Origin: Niallia sp. Man26 | Lineage (GTDB): Bacteria > Bacillota > Bacilli > Bacillales > Cytobacillaceae | Direction: 5' to 3' | Length of the DNA stretch: 64,000 nt | NCBI RefSeq assembly: GCF_022049065.2 | Contig: NZ_CP095745.1 | Location: 124,001-188,000 of the forward strand | Shown: positions 46,209 through 54,567 of the stretch, one piece after another | Layout of the letters: each line of letters starts with the position of its first letter | How positions within the stretch are numbered: position 1 is the stretch's first letter | The notes under the pieces: generated by a model | Seen by the model: the letters and a program-made list of their open reading frames with translations, nothing else | The model's database searches: none | Told to the model about the DNA's origin: nothing | Made by a program: the position numbers and the translations under genes

Positions 46209-48164
46209 TTGAAAAGTTTAGATTCTTCTAGTTTGCAAGATACAATGGAAGAAAGAGCAAACCATTATAAAAATCTACGAGAGCAATTTATTCAATTAAA
46301 AACGAGATTCAGTGAAATAGTTGATTTAGAAGACTTCGAAGGTCAAGGTGCTGAAGCGATAAAGAGTTTTTATCAAGGGCAAATGGATGTGATAGAAGCC
46401 TGGCAACGGCTTGTAGATAGGCAAATAGCTTTTTTCGGGGGAGTTTCCGGTAAACTGCAAGATAAAGAGCTGGGAGGCAATACAAGGGTTGAAACAAACT
46501 TCTTAGAGGACGACCTAGCTCAAAAAGAAAGACTAGCCGATGATATGGTTACAGAACAAAAGAAGGCTTTAGATGATATATTCCGAGAGATAGACGATTT
46601 AGTTTCTTTAAATTCATTCTCACGCTCCCAATTCGATGACCTAATGATGGACGTTAATAAAAAAAGAACGGATACATTAAAGGTCATTAATGAAGTAGAC
46701 CAAGAACTGCAAGAAGAATATAATTCTTCTGAGGGAGAAGAGGGCTATGTTATCCAATTGTTTAGCGCTTTATTAGAAGCGACTAAGCAGGGTGATAGTA
46801 TTACACCAATAAATTTTAATGCTGAGGCTTTTCATGCTAGTGAGGCTTACCAAGTTAAATCTGAAGCAGAAGATATTACAACTGGTTATCTTACATATAA
46901 AAAAGAAGAAAAAGAAGCAAGAGAAATAGAGAATCGTCCTTGGTATGAGGATTTATGGGAAGGGACCAAAACGTTTGCTGGTGAGTTTAGTGGATATTAT
47001 GATTATCTTAGAGCCACGGAAGGTGTAGATCCTGTAACTGGAGAAAAGCTTTCTACTACGCAAAGAGTAACTGCAGGGGCAATGGCATTAGCTGGCTTTA
47101 TCCCTGTTGTTGGTTGGGCAGGAAGAGCAGTTAAAGGTGGTAAAGGTATCTATTCCGCTACGAGAGGAATAAGTGCTGCCGAACATGCTATGAGTGCCTA
47201 TAAGAATGTCCATACATTTTCTGCATTAGAAAAAACGGAGATGGGTATCTATGGCCTTATATCTGCCAATGGTTTATCTGAATACCTAACAGGTAAAGAC
47301 ATGCTTGGTAATGAACTAACAGAAGAACAGCGGAATGCAAGCCTTGCACAAGGTATTTTTGCTGGGATGCCATTTGTACCAAGTATAGCAAGGGAAGCTA
47401 CTAGATTGGGAAAACAAGCAGTAAATGCGTCTGTACAGATAGGAAAACAAGGTAGCGAGATTTCCCGAGCATGGCTAGACAACCTAAGTGATCAATTAAA
47501 TAACTTTGGTCCACAGTTAAGTGCTGCTGGAGTTAATCATAATGTAAATCGTATTCTTCCTAGTGACAGAAAACTAAATACCTCCAATGATAAATCAAAA
47601 GAACAACTTTTGAGTATGATTTCGGATCGAAGTAGTGGTGTTAGTAGAAGTTCAATAAAGATTGGGACTGAAGATATTTCTGCATTAAGGGGAAAATGGA
47701 ATGTTCCTAAAACAGAAACAGTGGCTGTAGGTAAAACAGACGTGGAAGGATTAGAACATTTAACTTTTGTTGGGGGTTCTCCGAAGGTTAGAAAAGAAGC
47801 AGATCTTCCTGATTTAGATGAAGCCATGCCTAATAGAAATATAAAGGCACCTAGCAATAATCCGCTCTTTACAAGACATGCAGAAGAAGGAGTTCTTAAT
47901 GAGTTTGATGCCGCTGTTATGCAGAAGGGATTGAACCCAGAAGAAGTTACAGGTACATTAAGATTACATCAGTCTAATCCATCTGGTGTTTGTAGGAAGT
48001 GTTATCAAGGATTAGCTAATGATAAAGTACCCGCTGGCGTTTTAAAACAATTGAGTCAGCGCTATCCTAATTTAACCATTATAGTTACTTCTGAAACTAA
48101 TGAAGCTGTTAAGGTTACAGGTAGGTTAGAATTAAATATTAGAAACGGAAAATATATAGAATAG
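46209..48164 (+). CDS. LXG polymorphic toxin with deaminase-like C-terminus
   Basis: The start is TTG 46209, behind AAAGGAGAGG. The N-terminal 200 residues are the helical LXG/WXG-like domain (FEGQGAEAIKSFYQGQMDV) that directs export by a type VII secretion system. A pretoxin region follows (residues about 275-340, VTAGAMALAGFIPVVGWAGR). The C-terminal 98 residues look like a cytidine-deaminase-fold toxin of the YwqJ/SCP1.201 kind: HAEEG with zinc ligand His557 and catalytic Glu559, then SGVCRKC supplying Cys595 and Cys598. It would deaminate nucleic acid in a neighbouring competitor. The adjacent gene is the expected immunity gene. Confidence 0.82.
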   Translation: MKSLDSSSLQDTMEERANHYKNLREQFIQLKTRFSEIVDLEDFEGQGAEAIKSFYQGQMDVIEAWQRLVDRQIAFFGGVSGKLQDKELGGNTRVETNFLEDDLAQKERLADDMVTEQKKALDDIFREIDDLVSLNSFSRSQFDDLMMDVNKKRTDTLKVINEVDQELQEEYNSSEGEEGYVIQLFSALLEATKQGDSITPINFNAEAFHASEAYQVKSEAEDITTGYLTYKKEEKEAREIENRPWYEDLWEGTKTFAGEFSGYYDYLRATEGVDPVTGEKLSTTQRVTAGAMALAGFIPVVGWAGRAVKGGKGIYSATRGISAAEHAMSAYKNVHTFSALEKTEMGIYGLISANGLSEYLTGKDMLGNELTEEQRNASLAQGIFAGMPFVPSIAREATRLGKQAVNASVQIGKQGSEISRAWLDNLSDQLNNFGPQLSAAGVNHNVNRILPSDRKLNTSNDKSKEQLLSMISDRSSGVSRSSIKIGTEDISALRGKWNVPKTETVAVGKTDVEGLEHLTFVGGSPKVRKEADLPDLDEAMPNRNIKAPSNNPLFTRHAEEGVLNEFDAAVMQKGLNPEEVTGTLRLHQSNPSGVCRKCYQGLANDKVPAGVLKQLSQRYPNLTIIVTSETNEAVKVTGRLELNIRNGKYIE

Positions 48165-48186
48165 AGAGATTAATAGGAGGGATATT

Positions 48187-48648
48187 ATGGAAGAACATAC
48201 ATTTAGCCATTTAACAGATGAAGGAAAAGTACTCTTTTTTATTCTGCTTTCAAAAGAAATTTTAAGCGACTTTACACAAGTTGAAGATAGACAGCTAGCA
48301 CAAAATGCTCTTTCAAAAAGTTTGGAATGGGTTAAAAACAAAGAAGAAATTGGTTACGAACTTTATGATTTGTTGGATGATGAAGAGAATGGAATCACAA
48401 TTATTCAAGAGATGTCCGAAAATGAGAAAGATATCGCTGCATGGAATTGTATTATTGACACAGTTGCTTATACAAGTCGAAAAGCAATGGAAATGGAGGG
48501 TGTAGAATACTTTCCAGAACCAATTGCTCTAGTAGATGATACATTAGTGGAACATTTTATTAGTTCTATTGAACAAGTTAAAGGTGATTCTACTCTCCTA
48601 ATAAAGAATACATACGAGCAACTTTTCTCAAACTTAGATAAAGCATAA
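48187..48648 (+). CDS. Immunity protein (Imm6-like) for the LXG toxin
   Basis: This 153-residue acidic helical protein starts 22 bases after the toxin, behind GGAGGG. Its size, acidity and position are standard for immunity proteins. The motif style (FFILLSKEIL, then AWNCIIDTVAYTSRKAMEME) fits the Imm6 family, which pairs with deaminase toxins; the family name is from memory. It would bind and neutralise the toxin inside the producing cell. Confidence 0.75.
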   Translation: MEEHTFSHLTDEGKVLFFILLSKEILSDFTQVEDRQLAQNALSKSLEWVKNKEEIGYELYDLLDDEENGITIIQEMSENEKDIAAWNCIIDTVAYTSRKAMEMEGVEYFPEPIALVDDTLVEHFISSIEQVKGDSTLLIKNTYEQLFSNLDKA

Positions 48649-48680
48649 AATATTTAATATTATTTCTTTATTTTTAAGGA

Positions 48681-48714
48681 TGATGCCGATATCATTGGAT
48701 GTTGGCATTTTTTA
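48681..48714 (+). terminator. Terminator after the immunity gene
   Basis: Arms atgcc-gat / atg-tt-ggcat are followed by a run of T. Confidence 0.65.
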
Positions 48715-49013
48715 AATAACATCCCTAAGAAAGAGGAGTCTGAGGCACGAAGACAAGACTTGGAGTTTAGCCATACAGGAAAACTAGTTATTTTCATTCG
48801 TGAGGTTAATAGTATGTTAAACAGAAGTTAGGATTTTATAGAGAAGTAGCAAATGTAGTTCAAGAGGCATCCAAAGATAAATATAGAGTAAGGTTAATTA
48901 GAGAGAGTATACAACTACCACAGACCATTGGAAAAAGCAAATCCTAAAATGGACGACTCGAGATAATGAATACCTAGAGTCAAATTATCTTGATATTGAA
49001 GTAGGAGGGGTAC
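48715..49013 (+). pseudogene. Remnant of an orphan toxin cassette
   Basis: Broken frames (for example LEFSHTGKLVIFIREVNSML, then LGFYREVANVVQEASKDKYR, and near the end TTRDNEYLESNYLDIEVGGV) precede an intact small gene that looks like an immunity gene. Polymorphic toxin loci often carry displaced C-terminal toxin tips with their immunity genes. The identity of the tip is unknown. Confidence 0.4.
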
Positions 49014-49016
49014 AGG

Positions 49017-49298
49017 ATGAAGCTGTATTTTAAAGAAGAATATCTAGGTGATATACAGAATGCAAATAGAGAAGGCCCTTGGGTATATGGGACATTCAAA
49101 CCGAAAGAGAACATTGAAAAGTATAAAATATTTTTAGAGGCCTTAACGAATGAAGACCATAAGTTTGAAGAAGAACAATTTGATGCAGAATGGTTAGATA
49201 AAAGGAACTGGTTTATTACCGATGACCAGGGGAATAGAGAAGGAATTGAAATTCCTGCTGTTTATCCAGATGGGGATATTAATTGGCGTTGGAGATAA
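49017..49298 (+). CDS. Small orphan immunity-like protein
   Basis: This 93-residue acidic, Trp-rich protein has a strong AGGAGGGG ribosome site. It lies downstream of the toxin-immunity pair and after a decayed toxin-tip-like remnant, so it is probably the immunity gene of a lost or displaced toxin. No family recognised. Confidence 0.55.
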   Translation: MKLYFKEEYLGDIQNANREGPWVYGTFKPKENIEKYKIFLEALTNEDHKFEEEQFDAEWLDKRNWFITDDQGNREGIEIPAVYPDGDINWRWR

Positions 49299-49775
49299 GA
49301 GAATAGTGAATTAGGGAAAGAGCTGCTATTTGTGGCTTTTTTCAGTTAGAAAAATACCAAATTCTTTCCTGTATTAAAGTCAATAAAAAATAGGTTCGGT
49401 AAACAATTGCTATCACAAAACAAATTAAATGACGTAAGTATGACTATGAATATAATAACGGCCACTTTAAGGTTCATCTTTATAACCTGGCATCCAACCC
49501 CATTTTAATGGACTACATATGCTATTTGATGAAGTGGTTCAACAAACAAACAATAGAGGCATTATGTTAAGTGTCAATGAAGTTAGTAAATATGGCAATT
49601 ACTTTTGAGCAAGTGAATCGCAAGACATTAAACTGAGTTATACCGCAAGAACCCTCATGTAAATTAGGGTTTCTCGTCTTAAATTTAAAAGCCTCACAAT
49701 TTATTTAATCCTATACTATGGTTATTAAATCATGGTGTTTACATATGAGGGATAAAAATACAATAATCTAGTTAA
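49299..49775. other. Gap with decayed coding DNA
   Basis: A weak GU-rich hairpin with a T run (49320-49341) may end the immunity transcript. Beyond it, frames such as GHFKVHLYNLASNPILMDYI are cut by stops. Nothing intact is seen. Confidence 0.4.
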
Positions 49776-50138
49776 TTAACTAATTAATGAGGCAGAGTTA
49801 TCGCCAAGTGTATCTAATTTCACTAAAGAAATCACAAAATTGAAGTGGTTTTTTAGTAAGAACCAATAATCTGGATAGATATAAACAAAGTCTTTCATCA
49901 CCTCTTCGGAATAATATAGTAGATAATCTACTTTTTTTATTTCGAATTTTTCCAAATCATATAAAAGGGCGTGTTGGATGGTGTAATAATCATTAATTTG
50001 ATAGATATTTGGTTTTACAATATTCAGGTTATTTGTTTGGATGTAGCTTAACAAATGCTGTTTTTGTAGGCCTACACTATCTTCTTTTGATAAACCTTCT
50101 AAGGATATCCGTTCATTTATAAAATAAATAGCATTCAT
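49776..50138 (-). CDS. 120-residue protein of unknown function (recombinase-like opening)
   Basis: GGAGGT precedes the ATG at a good distance. The opening INERISLEGLSKEDSVGLQK resembles the start of large serine recombinases (YxRxSxxxQ style), but no catalytic Ser or Arg set is present. The rest is aromatic-rich (YYTIQHALLYDLEKFEIKKV). It may be a derived or domesticated fragment. No function assigned. Confidence 0.5.
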   Translation of the reverse strand: MNAIYFINERISLEGLSKEDSVGLQKQHLLSYIQTNNLNIVKPNIYQINDYYTIQHALLYDLEKFEIKKVDYLLYYSEEVMKDFVYIYPDYWFLLKNHFNFVISLVKLDTLGDNSASLIS

Positions 50139-50595
50139 GCATTTACCTCCGTATACAGTGTTATTTCAATGATTGACAGAGTTTGTATGAAATATTCTTT
50201 TATTGGAAGATAAAGAAATTTTTATAATCAAATAGGATCATTAAATTTGGAATAATAGAGAGAGGTAATTAACAAAATAACACCAGTTAAAGCAGAAGAT
50301 AATGATTACTTAATTAAAGGAGAGGTAACGAGTTCAAGTTCACCGTAATAAAGAAGGGGGGGGAATTACTAATTTCTAGCATGTAGTTAAGTTAGTAAGA
50401 TTAGGTACGATGAATGAAACAAAGAAGAATTATTTAGTATGATATCTGGGCGTAAGAATGGAGTAAGTAAATCTAAAGTTAATTCTGTCCTAAATGATTC
50501 AGATTTAGATGCGAAGTAAAATTTAATTGATATCGGCTGAATATTTGTATAATATTGTAATTAACAAAAATATACAAATAAGGTTGGGGATAATC
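50139..50595. other. Gap upstream of a lipoprotein gene
   Basis: Short decayed frames only (for example GRKNGVSKSKVNSVLNDSDL near 50450). It probably contains divergent promoters. Confidence 0.35.
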
Positions 50596-50916
50596 ATGAA
50601 ACGTTTCATTGGTGGTATTATTTTTTTGATTTTGTTATCTGGTTGTGCAGAACAGAATAGCTCCTCCGTTGCAAGCGTAATAAATTACAATGATGAATTG
50701 TATATTGCTGCTCCAAAATTAGACAGTAATAATTACTCCATTGATAAAGAATTAGGTACTATACAAGACACAGTTTCACCAACAGATACGAAACCCCAGA
50801 AAAACTTTAGTTCGAACTATTATGAAAAAGGTACTGTCATATATTCTTCTAAAGAAGATGAAGATATTATACTAGTTAAAGAAAATGATGAGGTAATTTT
50901 ATACGAGAAGGAATAG
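50596..50916 (+). CDS. Small lipoprotein
   Basis: The frame is open from 50527, but ATG 50596 follows AAGGTTGGGG and begins a signal sequence (MKRFIGGIIFLILLSGC) with a lipobox Cys17. The mature part is about 90 residues, polar, ending in a Glu/Asp/Lys-rich strand pattern. It is followed by a terminator. The function is unknown. Confidence 0.65.
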   Translation: MKRFIGGIIFLILLSGCAEQNSSSVASVINYNDELYIAAPKLDSNNYSIDKELGTIQDTVSPTDTKPQKNFSSNYYEKGTVIYSSKEDEDIILVKENDEVILYEKE

Positions 50917-50940
50917 AATATTTTTCTATTCCTTCTTTTT
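50906..50940 (+). terminator. Terminator of the small lipoprotein gene
   Basis: Arms agaaggaatagaa / ttctattccttct plus a T run, overlapping the stop codon. Confidence 0.85.
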
Positions 50941-51003
50941 ATTTCCATTTTTATGATGTATACTTTATTTTGTCAGAATATTAAATATTTAGGTGGTGTT
51001 TTA

Positions 51004-51554
51004 ATGAATGCTTGTAATGAGTTAAGTTTTATAAAGAAAGTAACATCCGTTTTATTGGGAATTATTTTGGGTTTATTAGTTTTGGATGGCTTTCTTTCCA
51101 GTGCAGCACCTACAACTGTACACTTGCTTTCAAGAAATGCAGTTGATGGAGGGAATAAGATTCACTATAGTGCTGCTACTGAATATGAGGACTATCTACC
51201 TTCTGGGATTTCAGGATGGAATAATCTAGGGGGTCCTAAGTTTGCAAAAGATACTGCTTCTACTGTTCAAGATTTAAAAATTTCTGATGTATATTCAAAA
51301 GGTGAAGCTACTTATGGATTATATGTACCGATTATAGGAGGACAGGATAAAATTTACTTTAATATCTATATGATGGACAAGCTACCTTCAACCAATCAAA
51401 AGAGTGTAGTAGCCCATGAATTGGTCATGCTATTGGTTTAGGAGATCACTATAGTGGATATTCCGGTGCTTTAATGTATGGTTATGGTAATTCTAATAAA
51501 AACACTAAACCACAATCTCATGATAAAAGTGACTTTAATAAACTTTGGAAGTAA
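51004..51554 (+). pseudogene. Exported zinc metalloprotease with a frameshift in HExxH
   Basis: It begins at ATG 51004 behind AGGTGG, with a signal-type hydrophobic N-terminus (VTSVLLGIILGLLVLDGF). The frame runs to AHEL and then shifts. Adding one base after 51423 restores HELGHAIGLGDH, the zincin HExxHxxGxxD/H zinc site, followed by YSGALMYGYGNSN and an end at TAA 51554. The restored protein (about 183 residues) resembles matrixin-like proteases with the Met-turn ALMYG. A single deleted G in ttggtcat explains the break. It could be a true mutation or a base-calling error. Confidence 0.8.
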
Positions 51555-51572
51555 AACAAGGGAGATATTAAT

Positions 51573-52118
51573 ATGAAATTTCATCTTAAATTTATAAAGG
51601 TAACCATTTTTTCTTTCATTAGTACTCTAGTATTGGGTAGTGGTGTATTTGGTGTTTATTCATACTTTTTTAAAGAAAAAGATTCTATTGTTAATGCAAA
51701 CTATGCTTTTGACCCAAACGAAAAGGAAGAATTGGTGGGGTTCTCATCTAACGTTTTTGTTGGAACTGTTATAAAGAAAGAGACGGAATATCCAGATGAG
51801 CCTTTACCACTAACTAGTTATCAAGTTCAAGTAGATGAAAATATTAAAGGAAACCTCACTGGGCAGGTTAATGTTCTTCAAAGAATCGGCTATGATGAAA
51901 ATAAAAATACTACTATAAAGTTCGAAAATGATGAATTTTTGTCAGAAGGGGAGCAATACTTGTTTTCTACTAACGAAAAAAATGAATTTAATGGATATAT
52001 AATTTCTACTCCTGTTTTTGGCAATGAACTGTTAACTAAAACAAATGAAGACCAAGTCGTGTCTGAGTTTATAGTAGCAGAGGAAAATGAAGTGGATCCT
52101 ATGGAAGAAATAGAGTAG
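51573..52118 (+). CDS. Membrane-anchored or exported protein beside the metalloprotease
   Basis: This 181-residue protein has an N-terminal hydrophobic anchor or signal (VTIFSFISTLVLGSGVFGVY) and a beta-rich outer domain (VFVGTVIKKETEYPDEPLPL, then VQVDENIKGNLTGQVNV). Proteins of this style often occur next to extracellular peptidase genes in Bacillus. AAGGGAG precedes the ATG, 18 bases after the protease stop, so the two are in one operon. Confidence 0.65.
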   Translation: MKFHLKFIKVTIFSFISTLVLGSGVFGVYSYFFKEKDSIVNANYAFDPNEKEELVGFSSNVFVGTVIKKETEYPDEPLPLTSYQVQVDENIKGNLTGQVNVLQRIGYDENKNTTIKFENDEFLSEGEQYLFSTNEKNEFNGYIISTPVFGNELLTKTNEDQVVSEFIVAEENEVDPMEEIE

Positions 52119-52319
52119 TATATTTTATTGAAAGAATAAGAGAACAAAGATTGATTTACTAATTTTTATAAATTATTAAAATAATTTGCAACATGTTACT
52201 TTTGATTAGGTATTACCAATGAGGAAAAGTGGATTTTTAAAATACAGATTCATTCCTGTAAAACTCTAATACAACCTCACATTTTAACGAATTAAATATT
52301 GTTTTAATTAAATAAAAAC

Positions 52320-52346
52320 AGAGCCATTATTTTAACGGCTCTTTTT
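52320..52346. terminator. Intrinsic terminator
   Basis: agagcc-attattttaac-ggctct plus TTTTT. It may end the protease operon from the plus side. Confidence 0.6.
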
Positions 52347-52597
52347 AAACTAATCAAGCATTATAACAAAATCTGGGTTTGCAATACTAGCTTTTCTCAT
52401 AGACATTTCGCTTATCAACCCTTTTTAAATATTAATTCTATTATACCTTTTCTAAATTCCATAATTTAAGTTGTCAACTAATTGCTAACTAAGCAACCAT
52501 CTTATCTCTACTATGTATTTTTTGCCTAATTCTTAGTTTGGTTCAAACCTTTGAATACTTTTTTCTGAAATCATTTTATTGGTTTAATCGAGTAATC
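52347..52597. other. Gap before the convergent restriction gene
   Basis: AT-rich with no frame worth reporting. It separates the convergent ends of the protease operon and the restriction endonuclease gene. Confidence 0.4.
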
Positions 52598-54217
52598 TCA
52601 TTCAAAAAATTCTTTTACTTGGTGGTACATATAATTTTTATTTAACCAGAGGGCTTGTTTTACCATATAATTATCTGTCAAAATATCTTTCATATCCTCT
52701 GGTCTTTCTTTCCAATTTGCAGGAGATGGTAGCCGATCTGAATTTTTACTTTCAAAATAGTCCGACTCGACAGCTGAAGGTCGAATGTGAAGAATTTGAG
52801 GACCACTCACTTGGCTCGGCAGATTATTCTCTATTTGGTAACCCTTCTTACTCTTAACACGTTTATACGTTAACTCGACACCATTAATGAGTGTTTGTTT
52901 AATAGTTTCCCATGTTTTTTTGACGGTACCCATGAGGTCGTCTTCTGGCATATACCAAAATTTCGCACCCTTGAATATCTCTCCTTCTGGTGTTTCCTCG
53001 TAAACAACTAATAAGAATTTTGTTGTGGAAAGGTAGTCATACACTCGGGTATCTTCCCAGTCTAGCATACTAATATCTTTAATGAAGCTAACATTCGATT
53101 CAAGTTTAAATCCTTCAGTTGTGATTCTTTTTTCGGATGGTTTTTTTCTCTGATTAGCATTGACGGTAACTATTTTTACAGCAATTCCAGCTTTCTTAAA
53201 CTCATCTGTTTCTTCTAAATCACCTGTTAGATTAAACATCTTCTGAGCAATTAGCCTTGAACTTGCTTTGTCATTCTTTTCCTTAATTTTTACACCAAAT
53301 TTTTCTGCTAAGACTTTTTTATCCATATTGTAAAACGGTTTAAACTGATCGAGAATGATTTGTTCAAACGTTTTATGTTTTAACTCAGATAAATCTTTTA
53401 TGATATGCTCTTGAGGACCAATTTGCTTAGCATCGATGGTTTTATGTAATTCAGGATAGTCATCTTGATAAGAAGAGTAAGTAATTGAACTCTTTAATTC
53501 GCCCTGTACAATTCGTTTTGTAATTTCCTTCATGTACGATGGCCTTAAAGAAAAGGCTCTTCTATGTGCCTTCTTATCACTAAAAGGTTGTTTTGTTTGA
53601 TTCTCTTCACTTTTACTTCCTTTTGTCACTGCGCCAAGGTATTGAGTCATGCCTTCGGAAATATCCTCAGCTTTTCCCTGACGAATCATATCCATTATAA
53701 TGTTCCAATCATTTTCAATGATTGCCCAATCATCATCTAATAAATCGTTCAAATTAAAAAGAATTGCGTGAGTCATTAAGAAATCTGGATAGATTGGGTA
53801 TTCTTTTCCTTCAAATTGATAAAAGTTAACTGGATCATATTTATACAACAGGAGTTCTATAAGCTTTGATTTCTTTAAAAAAGAAGAATTTCGAAACTCT
53901 CTCTTGTATTCTTCATTGTAATCAAAAATGTTAAGAACTAGTCTTTCTTTGGCCCCCCAGGAGTTTTCTTTTTTGAAAAATTTGAGCCCCGCACATTTGA
54001 GCTCTACACCTAGATTATTGAAATCTGCCTCAGGTCGACTGTTATTCGCTAGCCCGAACCAATCTTTTTCAACAGCATTTCCAAGCCAACCTTTATTTCT
54101 TGGGCTAGCGTACCACTTATTGACATTCTCTTGTGTGACAAGCTCCTTTATCATTTTACCAACAGCAGCTTCACCACGTTCTTTTATTTCTCGAATTGTT
54201 TTATATTCTCTATCCAT
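52598..54217 (-). CDS. Sau3AI-like type II restriction endonuclease
   Basis: AAGGAG before ATG 54217 fixes the start (539 residues; the frame opens at 54262). The N-terminal part is a MutH/Sau3AI-type nuclease domain: NKGWLGNAVEKDWF, then RPEADFNNLGVELKCAG with the D...ExK catalytic set. The length and the second, weaker MutH-like C-terminal half match Sau3AI, which cuts at GATC. It is divergent from a controller gene and a C5-methyltransferase, forming a complete R-M locus. GATC specificity is an inference from the family. Confidence 0.85.
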   Translation of the reverse strand: MDREYKTIREIKERGEAAVGKMIKELVTQENVNKWYASPRNKGWLGNAVEKDWFGLANNSRPEADFNNLGVELKCAGLKFFKKENSWGAKERLVLNIFDYNEEYKREFRNSSFLKKSKLIELLLYKYDPVNFYQFEGKEYPIYPDFLMTHAILFNLNDLLDDDWAIIENDWNIIMDMIRQGKAEDISEGMTQYLGAVTKGSKSEENQTKQPFSDKKAHRRAFSLRPSYMKEITKRIVQGELKSSITYSSYQDDYPELHKTIDAKQIGPQEHIIKDLSELKHKTFEQIILDQFKPFYNMDKKVLAEKFGVKIKEKNDKASSRLIAQKMFNLTGDLEETDEFKKAGIAVKIVTVNANQRKKPSEKRITTEGFKLESNVSFIKDISMLDWEDTRVYDYLSTTKFLLVVYEETPEGEIFKGAKFWYMPEDDLMGTVKKTWETIKQTLINGVELTYKRVKSKKGYQIENNLPSQVSGPQILHIRPSAVESDYFESKNSDRLPSPANWKERPEDMKDILTDNYMVKQALWLNKNYMYHQVKEFFE

Positions 54218-54264
54218 TGCCATCTCCTTAATAGAAAAACTTAATCTACGGTGCAAATTCATTA

Positions 54265-54348
54265 TAAAATACCTTCAACTTTTTGTCTGTATAGGTTATA
54301 ATAATTCAATGATACGATATCCCGTATTTTTTAAGGGGAGTAAAAGCT
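54265..54348. promoter_or_regulatory. Divergent R-M promoter with C-box-like palindrome
   Basis: TTCAAC-N17-TATAAT (the -10 at 54297-54302) drives the controller and methyltransferase. An inverted repeat atacg-atatc-ccgtat (54313-54328) lies between that promoter and the controller ATG, in the position where a C protein could act on both genes. Confidence 0.55.
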
Positions 54349-54567
54349 ATGATTAAACTACGCTTGAATGAAATTCTCAAAGAGAGAGAAATGCGCCAAA
54401 AGGACTTAGCAAAAGCTAGTGGGCTTCGTGAAAGTTCTATTAGCGATATGGTTCGAGGCATCCGTACTACGGTAAATTTAGAACAACTCGAGAAGGTGAT
54501 GGACTGTTTGGAAATTACCGATTACAACGAAATCTTTGAGAAAGTTGAGGAAAAAGTGAATGTCTAA
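54349..54567 (+). CDS. XRE-type controller protein of the R-M system
   Basis: This 72-residue single-domain helix-turn-helix protein (LNEILKEREMRQKDLAKASG, then SSISDMVRG) sits between the restriction and modification genes and overlaps the methyltransferase start by eight bases. C proteins of this size delay the nuclease until the methylase has protected the DNA. AAGGGGAG precedes the ATG. Confidence 0.85.
   Translation: MIKLRLNEILKEREMRQKDLAKASGLRESSISDMVRGIRTTVNLEQLEKVMDCLEITDYNEIFEKVEEKVNV

Noticed and set aside
50139..50595. Extended N-terminus of the small lipoprotein from 50527
   Set aside because: The ribosome site and lipobox fix the start at ATG 50596.
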